37,599 nt of DNA from Bacteroidales bacterium (GCA_016928305.1 JAFGKY010000118.1:1-37599); one strand, 5' to 3'. Positions 5,869 to 14,110 are shown, numbered from the stretch's first letter. Translations and numbers: made by a program. Notes: generated by a model not told the origin, from the letters alone.

Positions 5869-6263
5869 CCGACTGAAAAGGTTTATCAGAAAATTTTTTA
5901 TTTTTATCTGAGAATTAGGTTCTTTGAATATAACAGCTGTTCCGGCAAGTAAGAGGACTAGGGAAGAATACTATTTTTTTAGATGTAGGCTGATAGGATT
6001 ACGGCGCCCGCTCATTGAAGGTTACACCATCAATCTTCCGAAGCAACCACAAGCAGGTTGCACCTGCGATCATTGCGAAGGCAAAAAAGCATTCTATTAG
6101 CCTCATGGACACAAGAGGCACCACAAGTTACGTTCCGGAGTACCGGAACTAAACTTGCGGCAGTGGGTGCTACCAACATTTCGCCCCTGCCTGCTTAACA
6201 TCTGGCCTGTACGACGGCAGGCAGGCCTACAGGGCTGAGGACAACAATAAAAAGAATCTCTTT
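5869..6263. other. Gene-free stretch with Rhs scar and inverted repeats
   Basis: No convincing gene. 5929-6006 resembles the flank at 1-94 and ends GATTACGGCGCC, the D-Y-G-A codons of the Rhs core end, but coding does not continue. At 6008-6036 a degraded copy of the hairpin repeat follows directly (CTCATTGAAGG, TTACA, CCATCAAT). GTTCCGG (6132-6138) and CCGGAAC (6143-6149) form a hairpin that extends outward through CAAGTT (6124-6129) and AACTTG (6152-6157). CCTGCCTGC (6186-6194)/GCAGGCAGG (6217-6225) and CCTGTA (6205-6210)/TACAGG (6228-6233) are interleaved inverted repeats. Confidence 0.55.
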
Positions 6264-6362
6264 TTAGTCATCTAACAGTGGGATGTCATCCGGCAGAACC
6301 GGGCAACTGATAGCGATGGGAAAAGTGTATTTCGATCCCGTAAATCCTTTCATCCCGGCCAT
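6264..6362 (-). CDS. Possible 32-residue small protein or gene remnant after the dehydratase
   Basis: An ATG at 6360-6362 lies 6 bases past the dehydratase stop codon, in the same frame, and opens 32 codons: M-A-G-M-K-G-F-T-G-S-K-Y-T-F-P-I-A-I-S-C, then P-V-L-P-D-D-I-P-L-L-D-D and TAA. It is either a short last gene of the operon, the 5' remnant of a gene lost at the boundary with the mobile island, or a chance frame. No family is recognised. Confidence 0.25.
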   Translation of the reverse strand: MAGMKGFTGSKYTFPIAISCPVLPDDIPLLDD

Positions 6363-6368
6363 CCCAAT

Positions 6369-6800
6369 TCAGACATTCTTTTGTGCCTCCAGCAATATCC
6401 TCATCTCGCATTCGGCAAGAAGCTTTTTGTTCTGGAAAATCCTGCCTGTAACGATGGTATAACCCAAAACTTCATTTTCGACAATGATCTCTGACTGAAT
6501 TTCGGTGTTGACTGCCGGCAAGGCATGAACAACCAGGTTCTTAATGGCCCCGATGTAACCCCTGGCAACTTCTTGCTGAGCAATTAACTGCATATACCCG
6601 GTATAGGCTGCCGCCGTCTGGGCAATGCATTCCATCAACCCCGATTCCTGCAGATACCCATTGTGACATAACACGTTTGATTCTTTGATGAACAACCGTC
6701 CTTTGGCAGTTTTTTCATCACAACCGGTCAGTTGATCAATCATGACAAAGGGCGGACGCTGGGGGATCAGGTCGGTGATGGAGAATGCTGCAGGTTTCAT
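6369..6800 (-). CDS. Hot-dog 3-hydroxyacyl-ACP dehydratase (FabZ/ApeP-like)
   Basis: 143 residues, typical for FabZ-like single hot-dog dehydratases. N-terminus L-I-P-Q-R-P-P-F-V-M-I-D is the FabA/FabZ-like opening. The central motif H-N-G-Y-L-Q-E-S-G-L-M-E-C-I-A-Q aligns with the H..P-G-x-x-x-x-E-x-x-A-Q helix, giving candidate catalytic His46 and Glu57, though the motif is about 3 residues shorter than canonical FabZ. It would dehydrate ACP-bound 3-hydroxyacyl chains to build conjugated double bonds. It is the last full gene of the leftward cluster, 173 bases beyond the radical SAM gene. That gap holds a palindrome directly before the start (ACGCTATAGCGT), so it may have its own promoter or regulation. 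Confidence 0.8.
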   Translation of the reverse strand: MKPAAFSITDLIPQRPPFVMIDQLTGCDEKTAKGRLFIKESNVLCHNGYLQESGLMECIAQTAAAYTGYMQLIAQQEVARGYIGAIKNLVVHALPAVNTEIQSEIIVENEVLGYTIVTGRIFQNKKLLAECEMRILLEAQKNV

Positions 6801-6907
6801 ACGCTATAGCGTTAGATAAAAGAACAAAGACTACAGGAGCAAAGACTGAACATACAAATATCTTAAAAACTATATGAATTCTGGTGTTAAGGTAGCAATA
6901 GTATTCA

Positions 6908-6933
6908 GCCACAAAGGCACCAAGACACGAAGA
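6908..6933. repeat. Fragment of a common Bacteroidota intergenic repeat
   Basis: CCACAAAGGCACCAAGACAC followed by GAAG resembles the CACAAAGGCACAAAGACACGAAG word often seen between genes in Bacteroidota, recalled from general knowledge and not checked. It lies in the 173-base gap between the radical SAM and dehydratase genes. No partner arm was found nearby. Confidence 0.35.
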
Positions 6934-6973
6934 TTTGTAAAGATATAACTAAGATCTGTATATTTTCGAGATA

Positions 6974-8335
6974 TTATGATTTTGCCAGGTATTCCCAGAG
7001 CGGGCCTTTTTTGTTTCTTTTCCTGAGCCGGATCAGGATATCCGATATGTCTTCATCGGGGAACAACCATTGCCTCCCTGAAAGCCTGGCTTTTTCTTTA
7101 AGGGTGTCCAGGTTAATATTCTTTGATACGTAATATACAGGCTCAAGCAACGGATCATCACTTTTCACAATCCCTTCCCTGATGGCAATTTTTTGAAGCG
7201 TTGTACCCGGATATATGCGCATGCCGATATAGGGAAAAAAAACCGTGCGTCCCATCTTTTTTGAATTTTCAAAGGTCTCATCAAGGGTTTGTTCGGTTTC
7301 ACCATATCCTCCGAGGATCAAATAATGAGCAAAATCAATATCAAGCTTATTGCAGATTTTACAAATGTTCAGGATATCAGTTACGGTAAATGGCTTTTCA
7401 TAGTTTTTGAGCATGACGTCAGACAGAGATTCCGTACCGAATTCGATATGTCGCAGTCCCGTTTGTTTTAACTTTTCAAGCAACCTGCCATCGATGTTGG
7501 CAAAGTTGAAATACCCTCCCCAATGTATCTTCAAATTGGATGCAATCATTCTATCCGCAAGTTCATAATTGAATTTATTATGAATGTTGAAGATGGAATC
7601 GGTAAAAAAGATATAATCTATTTTATGATTAGAGTAAAGATCTGACAAGGTTTTGACAATTTTATCCGGATCGAGGGTACGAACCGTTGTTCCTTCAATC
7701 AGCGGATAGGTGCAATAGATACACTTATAGGGACATCCGCGTTTGGTTTGTATATTCAGCATTCCGCTGTTCTTCCAGTAGTAACCGATAAGCGGTTCGT
7801 CGAATGTAACGACAGGGGTTTCAAAATAACAGGTTTTTTTATTGAATACCACCTGGCCGTTTTGTTTGTAAAGCAATCCTTCAATAGCCTTGTAATCTTG
7901 ATTGTTTTCAATGGCTGTAAGGAGTTTATGGAGACTGGTCTCCCCTTCACCGTAAATGCCGAAATCCGGATCCAGATCTTTATACAGCAATTCCGGATAG
8001 ATGGAAAATCCCGATCCTCCAATAATGACAACCGCTTTGCTGTATTTTCGGGTGTGGCCCATTACCTCCTTATAATGCGACATAAAATAGTCCTGCCTGT
8101 ATATATTGACATCGTCAATATTGCGGAGGGAAATGCCGATGTAATCGGGTTTAATATGAGCCAGACAGTGCTTATATTCATCAAAATAATCTGTCATGAA
8201 ATCGAAGATATGAACTTCCAGTGCCGGCATTTGTTCCTTAAGATACGCCTTTAAATAGGATATTCCCAGGGGATACACCGGGTATGGTAATGCATGCCTG
8301 TTGGCCGAAACCAATAACAGTTTTTTACTTTTCAT
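6974..8335 (-). CDS. B12-binding domain radical SAM enzyme
   Basis: 453 residues. Residues about 1-145 form a cobalamin-binding Rossmann-like domain (Y-P-L-G-I-S-Y-L-K-A-Y-L, P-D-Y-I-G-I-S-L-R-N, V-V-I-I-G-G-S-G-F, D-F-G-I-Y-G-E-G-E). The radical SAM domain starts at about 190 with C-P-Y-K-C-I-Y-C (Cys201, 205, 208) binding the 4Fe-4S cluster. Later motifs are I-E-F-G-T-E-S-L and I-L-G-G-Y-G-E-T. Members of this class methylate unactivated carbons or rearrange lipid and pigment skeletons. Relatives occur in lipid-type clusters, including those proposed for ladderane synthesis. The substrate here is inferred to be the ACP-bound or lipid product of the cluster. The start overlaps the end of the acyltransferase gene by 11 bases. 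Confidence 0.85.
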   Translation of the reverse strand: MKSKKLLLVSANRHALPYPVYPLGISYLKAYLKEQMPALEVHIFDFMTDYFDEYKHCLAHIKPDYIGISLRNIDDVNIYRQDYFMSHYKEVMGHTRKYSKAVVIIGGSGFSIYPELLYKDLDPDFGIYGEGETSLHKLLTAIENNQDYKAIEGLLYKQNGQVVFNKKTCYFETPVVTFDEPLIGYYWKNSGMLNIQTKRGCPYKCIYCTYPLIEGTTVRTLDPDKIVKTLSDLYSNHKIDYIFFTDSIFNIHNKFNYELADRMIASNLKIHWGGYFNFANIDGRLLEKLKQTGLRHIEFGTESLSDVMLKNYEKPFTVTDILNICKICNKLDIDFAHYLILGGYGETEQTLDETFENSKKMGRTVFFPYIGMRIYPGTTLQKIAIREGIVKSDDPLLEPVYYVSKNINLDTLKEKARLSGRQWLFPDEDISDILIRLRKRNKKGPLWEYLAKS

Positions 8336-9224
8336 CTGTTTTCCAGAAATTGTAATAATTAAACCATTGCGCCGGGTATTTCCTGATCATTTTTTCCATT
8401 GCGTTACTATAAACTTGTATTATGGTCCCGATGGTCTGGTCTCTTTTTACCTGTAAGCCTTGCTGTTGATAATATTCAGGAGGTGTGGCATAGAAATGAT
8501 AGTGTTTTTTACTTTCTTTCATGGCAAAGACAAACGACACCGGCACATTGTATTTCATAGCCAGGTAGAACGGTCCTGTCGGAAAATCTGCTTTGTCACC
8601 CATAAACTCCATGGCCATAGTCTTGCTGCCCCTGATAAACCTGTCACCGTGGATACAGATGATCTGTTTTTCACGGAATGCATTATTGATCTCGTAAATA
8701 TGGGTATTATCTTCTTTAATAACAATTGCATTAAAATTCCGGCTTGTGATTGTATCGAGATAGTCTTTGATGCTTGCGTGTTCAGCATCAAACATGATAA
8801 TATTGATGTTGGTCTTTAGTCGTTCGAGCATGTTCCCTGCCATTTCAAAATTGCCGATATGGGCACTTATCAGCAGTCCTCCTGTTCCTTCTTCCACCAT
8901 CTTTCTAAGGTGTTCTTCTCCTTCGTAAGTAAAAGTGAATTTTGCAGGGAATCCGGCCATACTGGCAACCTTATCAAGGATCACCTGACCGAAGATATAA
9001 TAATTACGGTAGACGTACAGGAGGGATCGGAAAAAGCCAAATGCAAATCTTTTTCGATAGAAATGATATATAGCGGAAAATGATTTGGGTGAAAAGAGAA
9101 AAAAATAGAAAGCGACAAAGCGCAACAGAAAGTATGCAAAGGGAAGGCCGGAGTATTGTAATACGGCAACAAAAATCTTATATCCCGTCAGACCGCCCCT
9201 TGTTTTGCCTTTCCATGAAGTCAC
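8325..9224 (-). CDS. LpxL/HtrB-like lysophospholipid acyltransferase
   Basis: 299 residues with one or two hydrophobic segments near the N-terminus (about 15-48), fitting inner-membrane association. The catalytic H-x4-E motif is seen in L-I-S-A-H-I-G-N-F-E (His122, Glu127), followed by I-H-G-D-R and F-P-T-G-P-F-Y-L-A, both typical of the LpxL family. In aryl polyene and flexirubin clusters such enzymes attach the polyene acyl chain to a lipid or glycolipid carrier. Its gene lies 6 bases after the ACP gene, which supports direct use of the ACP-bound chain. Confidence 0.85.
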   Translation of the reverse strand: MTSWKGKTRGGLTGYKIFVAVLQYSGLPFAYFLLRFVAFYFFLFSPKSFSAIYHFYRKRFAFGFFRSLLYVYRNYYIFGQVILDKVASMAGFPAKFTFTYEGEEHLRKMVEEGTGGLLISAHIGNFEMAGNMLERLKTNINIIMFDAEHASIKDYLDTITSRNFNAIVIKEDNTHIYEINNAFREKQIICIHGDRFIRGSKTMAMEFMGDKADFPTGPFYLAMKYNVPVSFVFAMKESKKHYHFYATPPEYYQQQGLQVKRDQTIGTIIQVYSNAMEKMIRKYPAQWFNYYNFWKTDEK

Positions 9225-9230
9225 ATTAAA

Positions 9231-9479
9231 TTATTTCTTTTGAATGCAATTGTGGATGTAATCATAAAGATTTTGCAGGGTTCTGATGGAAGTCATTTCT
9301 TCACCCTTCAGGGTTAATCCGAATTCTTTCTGAACAATCACCGCAATGTCAACAAAATCGAGACTTTCGAGACCGAGATCATTTTTAAGATGAGCATTGG
9401 GGAATATTTTTGCTTCATCAATCTCAAATTCCTCGATCAAAAAGTCATTGATCGTTTTTACAATATTTTCCCTGTTCAT
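9231..9479 (-). CDS. Acyl carrier protein
   Basis: 82 residues, four-helix ACP layout. The 4'-phosphopantetheine site is Ser39 in D-L-G-L-E-S-L-D-F-V-D-I; the usual D-S-L is E-S-L here, as in many secondary-metabolism ACPs. It lies between the ketosynthase and acyltransferase genes with 22- and 6-base gaps. It is distinct from the housekeeping ACP and probably dedicated to the cluster. Confidence 0.92.
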   Translation of the reverse strand: MNRENIVKTINDFLIEEFEIDEAKIFPNAHLKNDLGLESLDFVDIAVIVQKEFGLTLKGEEMTSIRTLQNLYDYIHNCIQKK

Positions 9480-9501
9480 AGATCACAAATAAAATGCAAA
9501 G

Positions 9502-10740
9502 TTAATGATACTTTTTAATAATCAAACACGAATTGGTACCTCCAAATCCAAAGGAATTGGATAAAAAAATATTAATTTCTTTTGAAACGGTTTCACGTGA
9601 AATATTAAGGTTTTTTGAGAATTCATCCGGTTCTTCGAAATTGATATTGGGTGCTATAAAAGAATGTTGCATCATCAGCAGTGAGTATACGATTTCACTG
9701 GCACCGGCCATCCACATTTCATGTCCTGTCATTGATTTGGTAGAGGTAATAATGGGTTTGTACTTTCCGAATACCTGATCGATGGCTTTGGCCTCATTCT
9801 GATCGCCCAGGGGTGTAGAAGTTGCATGAGCGTTGATATAATCGATTTTATCCGGACCAATGCCGGCATTTTCCAATGCCATAACAACTGCCCTGATGGG
9901 ACCGTCAACATCGGGAATGGAGATGTGTATACCGTCGGACGAGAATCCATAGCCTACCACTTCGGCAAGGATAGGAGCTCCTCTTTTAAGTGCATGATCG
10001 AGGTCTTCGAGTATCACGGTTGCTGCCCCGCCACTGGGCACCAATCCGTCCCGGTTTTTATCAAAGGGCTTTGAAGCTTTTTCAGGTTCGGATTCATGTT
10101 TTGAGAAGGCACCCAGCGCATCAAAACTTCCGACACAGAACAGGTTTACCTCCTGGGATCCTCCACTGATAACCATATTCTGGTAACCGTGTTTGATGAG
10201 AAAATAACTCATCCCTATGGAATGTGAACCGCTTGCACATGCCCCGCTAATGGTAAAATTAACGCCCTTCAGACGGAAGATCACGGACAGGTTCATGGTT
10301 ACCGAGGAATTCATGGATTGAAAAACGGAGCCTGAACCGACAAGTGTGGTGTCTCTTTTTTCACGGATGATATCAGCACATTCAATAACCGGTGGTGTGG
10401 AGCTGTCGTTGCCATACAGGATACCGACTTCATTCTTATTAAGATATTCCTGTGTAATGTGGGCTACCTTTAAGGCTTCGATGGTTGCCATATAGGCATA
10501 CTCGGCATGTTCGGGCATGCAAACACGCGCACGGCGGTCGAGAATACCTTTCAGATGAGGTCGTTCAAGCTTGCCGGTAAGTCCCGACTGATAACCATAG
10601 GCTTTTCTTTCAGGATCAAGGATAATGCCGGATCTCCCCTTGTAAAGGGATTCCTTTACTTCTTCGAGGTTTTTTCCTATCGAAGAATAGACTCCCATAC
10701 CGGTAATTACTACCCTATTCATACCAAACGAGAAATACAA
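9502..10740 (-). CDS. Beta-ketoacyl-ACP synthase (KAS II type)
   Basis: 412 residues; the conserved start is probably the internal Met at residue 7 (M-N-R-V-V-I-T-G-M-G, base 10722). A full Cys-His-His triad is present: Cys168 in G-A-C-A-S-G, His305 in N-A-H-A-T-S-T, His340 in S-M-T-G-H. It is therefore an active condensing enzyme and not a chain-length factor. It would extend an ACP-bound starter with malonyl units. Only one ketosynthase is present, while known aryl polyene clusters have several; a partner would have to be encoded elsewhere. Confidence 0.92.
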   Translation of the reverse strand: MYFSFGMNRVVITGMGVYSSIGKNLEEVKESLYKGRSGIILDPERKAYGYQSGLTGKLERPHLKGILDRRARVCMPEHAEYAYMATIEALKVAHITQEYLNKNEVGILYGNDSSTPPVIECADIIREKRDTTLVGSGSVFQSMNSSVTMNLSVIFRLKGVNFTISGACASGSHSIGMSYFLIKHGYQNMVISGGSQEVNLFCVGSFDALGAFSKHESEPEKASKPFDKNRDGLVPSGGAATVILEDLDHALKRGAPILAEVVGYGFSSDGIHISIPDVDGPIRAVVMALENAGIGPDKIDYINAHATSTPLGDQNEAKAIDQVFGKYKPIITSTKSMTGHEMWMAGASEIVYSLLMMQHSFIAPNINFEEPDEFSKNLNISRETVSKEINIFLSNSFGFGGTNSCLIIKKYH

Positions 10741-10745
10741 TAATA

Positions 10746-11480
10746 TTATGTATACAGTCCGCCATTCACAGATATTACTTCACCAGTTATATACGATGCC
10801 TTTTCAGAGGCCAGAAAACACACCACCTCAGCTACCTCTTCGGGCATTCCGAAACGGTTAAGCGGTATGAAACTTTTTAGTTCGGCCTCATTTAAATCTT
10901 TTGTCATGTCGGTCTTTATATATCCGGGAGCTACGGCGTTTACCGTAACATTCTTTTTGCCGATCTCCTGTGCCAGTGCTTTGGTGGCTCCAATGACAGC
11001 GGCTTTTGCTGCTGAATAGTTTGCCTGCCCGGGCAGGCCTTTCAGGCCGGATAAGGATACAATATTGATAATGCGTCCGTATTTGTTGATCAGCATATTC
11101 TTAAGGAGTGAACGGGTTACGTAAAAGAATCCGTTAAGATTCGTATTGATAACATCGTGCCAATGATTGTTCTCCATCCACATCAACAGAATGTCCTTCC
11201 GTATTCCGGCGTTATTAATCAGCACTTCAATGCAGGCATCCTTATTTTTTTCGCTCCAACCGGCAATTGCAGCGTCAACCTGTTGCGGATCGGAAACATC
11301 AAATTTTAACAGTTCTCCGCTGCCGCCGGCCTGCCTGATCATTTCAAGTGTTTGCAGCGCTTCTTCTTCATTTGACCTGTAATTAATGAGTACATGATAT
11401 TCCAATGAAACCAGCTTGATGGAAATGGCCCTTCCAATACCTCTTGAACCTCCTGTTACCAATGCATATTTCATTATCAA
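10746..11480 (-). CDS. FabG-like 3-oxoacyl-ACP reductase
   Basis: 244 residues, classical short-chain dehydrogenase. NADP site T-G-G-S-R-G-I-G near the start, N-N-A-G, and the tetrad Asn114, Ser142 (I-V-S-L-S-G), Tyr155 and Lys159 (Y-S-A-A-K), then P-G-Y-I-K-T-D-M. A second Met at residue 3 is an equally good start. It would reduce the 3-keto group made by the adjacent ketosynthase (5 bases downstream). A 16-base perfect palindrome (GCCTGCCCGGGCAGGC) at about 11023-11038 lies inside the coding sequence and is explained by codons. Confidence 0.92.
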   Translation of the reverse strand: MIMKYALVTGGSRGIGRAISIKLVSLEYHVLINYRSNEEEALQTLEMIRQAGGSGELLKFDVSDPQQVDAAIAGWSEKNKDACIEVLINNAGIRKDILLMWMENNHWHDVINTNLNGFFYVTRSLLKNMLINKYGRIINIVSLSGLKGLPGQANYSAAKAAVIGATKALAQEIGKKNVTVNAVAPGYIKTDMTKDLNEAELKSFIPLNRFGMPEEVAEVVCFLASEKASYITGEVISVNGGLYT

Positions 11481-11492
11481 CCAGACTATTAA

Positions 11493-13034
11493 TTAATAAA
11501 TTTTCTCAAAGTGGCTGCAAAGATAGTCTTTAATTCCTTTAATTTCATTATATTTAATTGTATCCTCCTCAAATCTTGGCACGATATTCCGGATGCGGGA
11601 ATAAGCCAGTTTTGTGCGCGAAGATAACCGGTTTTCAATATTCATATAGTCAATAGCCTGAACAAGACTTAATAATTCGATTGCCAGCACCTGATACGTA
11701 TTATCAATCACCTTCTTTGCCAGCAAAGCCGAATTTGTTCCCATGCTCACAATATCCTGGTTGTCGTTATTATTGGGAATGCTGTGAAGATAATTGGGAT
11801 AGGAGAGCGATTGATTTTCGGCAACGGTTGATGTAGCCGTAAACTGGGCGCCCTGCATACCAAAGTTAACTCCCAGCTTGCCCAGATTGACAAAAGGAGG
11901 AAGTTTACCGTTGAGTTTGTCGTTCATGATATAATTAATCTGTCTTTCCAGGAGTATGGACAGTTTTGTCGTGGCAATCTTAATTTTATCCATTTCAAAA
12001 GAGATATAATCGCCGTGAAAATTGCCTCCGTGAAATATGTTTTGATGGTCGTCGTCAATCATCGGATTATCACAGGATGAATTGGCTTCGTTTACCAGGA
12101 TTTTTTCGGCCTGCTCGAGTGTGTCATACACGGGACCCAGGATTTGCGGAACACATCGTATGGAATAATATTCCTGTACCTTATCGGCGATTATATATTT
12201 ATTGTCATGGCTATGGTTGTAAAAATGATCTTCACGTTTACGAATCAGCTTACTATCGGATAAAATTTCCCTGATGGCCCCGGCAACAGCATTTTGTCCC
12301 GGATGCAACTTAACCTGATTGAGTTCCTTGGAAAAGCTGTCGTCAAAAGACCGGACAATTTCATTGATCATGGCACAGGCCAGTAAAGTCCAGGAAAGGA
12401 TATTCTTTGCATGGAGCAGGTTTACCATGCCTGTCCCGGTCATAAAACAGGTTCCGTTAATAATGGATAATCCTTCGCGGATATGAACAGAAATGGGTTT
12501 CAGCTGATTTTGTTCCAGGGCCTTGTCGGCCGGCAGTATGGTGCCGTTACTGTGAACATCACCTTCTCCTATTAAAGCAAGGCCGATATGGGCAAGCTGC
12601 ACCAAGTCACCGCTGGCTCCAACGCCTCCGTGCTCGGGTACAAGGGGTGTTATGTCCCTGTTTATAAACTCTTTAATTAACTCTACTACCTCAGGATGAA
12701 TGCCGGAATGACCCTGAAGAAAATTATTCAATAGCACAACAAGTGCTGATCGCACATACAACGGGTCAACGGGTTCCCCGCACCCTGACGCATGACTTCG
12801 TATGGCATTGTATTGAAGGTTAATACGATCGGCTACATCAATTCTGTATTGAGCCATTGGTCCAAGCCCTGTATTAATCCCATAGATTATCTTATCCTGG
12901 TGAAACGATTGAAGAAAACTAAAGTTCTTTACTATTTTGTTCTTAACCGGCTCAGGAATCTCGATTTTTTCGTTTTCGTATAAAATCCGTTGAAAATCTT
13001 CTGCAGTAATAATACGTTCACCAATATTGAACAT
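11493..13034 (-). CDS. Tyrosine ammonia-lyase (aromatic amino acid lyase family)
   Basis: 513 residues. The MIO prosthetic group comes from A140-S141-G142 in G-G-V-G-A-S-G-D-L. Catalytic Tyr51 is in Y-G-I-N-T-G-L-G-P-M-A-Q-Y-R-I. The selectivity segment reads I-R-S-H-A-S-G (His81). Many blocks match my memory of the Flavobacterium johnsoniae tyrosine ammonia-lyase (G-P-M-A-Q-Y-R-I, R-E-G-L-x-x-I-N-G-T, L-I-R-K-R-E-D-H, F-H-G-G-N-F-H-G-D-Y-I-S, S-I-P-N-N-N-D-N-Q-D-I-V-S-M-G-T), more closely than housekeeping HutH. It would convert tyrosine to p-coumarate, the aryl starter of flexirubin/aryl polyene pigments. It is the first gene of the leftward operon. Histidine ammonia-lyase is the main alternative. 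Confidence 0.85.
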   Translation of the reverse strand: MFNIGERIITAEDFQRILYENEKIEIPEPVKNKIVKNFSFLQSFHQDKIIYGINTGLGPMAQYRIDVADRINLQYNAIRSHASGCGEPVDPLYVRSALVVLLNNFLQGHSGIHPEVVELIKEFINRDITPLVPEHGGVGASGDLVQLAHIGLALIGEGDVHSNGTILPADKALEQNQLKPISVHIREGLSIINGTCFMTGTGMVNLLHAKNILSWTLLACAMINEIVRSFDDSFSKELNQVKLHPGQNAVAGAIREILSDSKLIRKREDHFYNHSHDNKYIIADKVQEYYSIRCVPQILGPVYDTLEQAEKILVNEANSSCDNPMIDDDHQNIFHGGNFHGDYISFEMDKIKIATTKLSILLERQINYIMNDKLNGKLPPFVNLGKLGVNFGMQGAQFTATSTVAENQSLSYPNYLHSIPNNNDNQDIVSMGTNSALLAKKVIDNTYQVLAIELLSLVQAIDYMNIENRLSSRTKLAYSRIRNIVPRFEEDTIKYNEIKGIKDYLCSHFEKIY

Positions 13035-13346
13035 GCCAGATATTTTGAATTATTGAGAGGACAAAAAGTTATAGTAAGTATAATTTTAAAAAATTGGTGC
13101 AAAATAATAAAAAAACATATTAATATGCTAAAAGTTCAGAGAATAACCGAATATTTTTGAGTTAAATCTATTTTGCATATCAGCGCAACCGAAAAAACAG
13201 GTCTGATGTTTTTCAAATTATTATATTTGAACAGCGAAGATTTGTTAATCCGGGATTGACTCGTGAAACGCGATGTTTAAACACAAGGCATGTATTGTTT
13301 ACAATGGCATTGAACTAACGTTACCTAATAATTAAATATTAATGCA
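13035..13346. promoter_or_regulatory. Divergent promoter region between the two halves of the cluster
   Basis: This 312-base AT-rich stretch separates the leftward biosynthetic operon from the rightward outer-membrane/transport genes and must hold both promoters. TATATTTG at 13222-13229 fits the Bacteroidota -7 consensus TAnnTTTG for the rightward genes, although a long leader would result and no clear -33 box is seen. For the leftward operon no perfect -7 match was found. No riboswitch-like structure or gene is evident. Confidence 0.45.
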
Positions 13347-14036
13347 ATGACCAGAAAATCAATTAATCCTAAAAAAACCTTATTACAAAGTATTTATGCA
13401 ATAATTTGTGTGATCGTATTCTTGTCCATGGCATTTTCGCTCCATGCACAACCTGGTGGTAAGAAAACCAGTGCTTTTTATCCCGGAATTGGGATTGGTG
13501 CAGGCTTTTTCAATCCCAGCGATGTTAATAAATATATAGAGAACCATTTGCCAGCCTATATTATGGAGCAGGTTGGCTTTAGCGAAATGATTTTATACGA
13601 GGAAGTACAGGGCTTTCTGACCTACCGGATAAAATTTGTTGATATTACGAGTCTTGTTGAATATGCCATAGGGCCCAAATTATTTATTGTCATACCGGGA
13701 GACGATCAGTATTATTTCTTTCATCGTCTTTCTCCGGGTCTCCTTGCAAATTTCTATATTCCGGTTGGTTCGGGCAAGCATGCCATTTATATAGGAGGAG
13801 GGGCACAATATCATTTCATGTGGTTTGAGGAGTTTAAGGGGAACACGATTGGATTTAGGCTGCAGGCCGGATTTAGTTTACAGTTTGGCCGGTTCAATAT
13901 TCAGCCGCATCTGGCTTTTAATCTGGCTAAGGCTGTACATAAGGATGAATCTACCGACAGAACATTTGATTTGAATTATACAGGTGGAAATTTGGGTATA
14001 AATGTTTCCATTCATTCACCTGTTGCAAACAGGTAG
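13347..14036 (+). CDS. Predicted outer-membrane beta-barrel protein
   Basis: 229 residues with a signal peptide: basic start (M-T-R-K-S-I-N-P-K-K), hydrophobic core about 15-32, cleavage after A-F-S-L-H-A. The mature part alternates aromatic and Gly-rich strands (G-I-G-I-G-A-G-F-F, A-I-Y-I-G-G-G-A-Q-Y-H-F-M-W-F, F-R-L-Q-A-G-F-S-L-Q-F-G-R-F-N-I-Q-P-H-L-A-F), typical of an 8- to 10-strand porin-like barrel. No named family recognised. Its place at the head of the export and glycosyl block suggests a role in the outer membrane where the pigment or lipid would reside, which is inference. Confidence 0.65.
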   Translation: MTRKSINPKKTLLQSIYAIICVIVFLSMAFSLHAQPGGKKTSAFYPGIGIGAGFFNPSDVNKYIENHLPAYIMEQVGFSEMILYEEVQGFLTYRIKFVDITSLVEYAIGPKLFIVIPGDDQYYFFHRLSPGLLANFYIPVGSGKHAIYIGGGAQYHFMWFEEFKGNTIGFRLQAGFSLQFGRFNIQPHLAFNLAKAVHKDESTDRTFDLNYTGGNLGINVSIHSPVANR

Positions 14037-14110
14037 ACAGAAGGAACAATTATGAAATGCTTTTCAGTATTTCGGAAGGTTTTATATTATAACGAAAGCA
14101 ACAAGCGGGA

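Noticed and set aside
6118..6171. Integron attC site
   Set aside because: The strong hairpin is attC-like in outline, but no GTTRRRY/RYYYAAC core pair and no integrase gene are present.
1..6250. CRISPR array
   Set aside because: The repeats are few, far apart, of differing length and separated by genes; there is no regular repeat-spacer pattern.
11023..11038. 16-base perfect palindrome GCCTGCCCGGGCAGGC as an operator
   Set aside because: It lies inside the FabG coding sequence and encodes a normal A-G-Q-P-G-Q stretch before the catalytic Tyr; coding constraint explains it.
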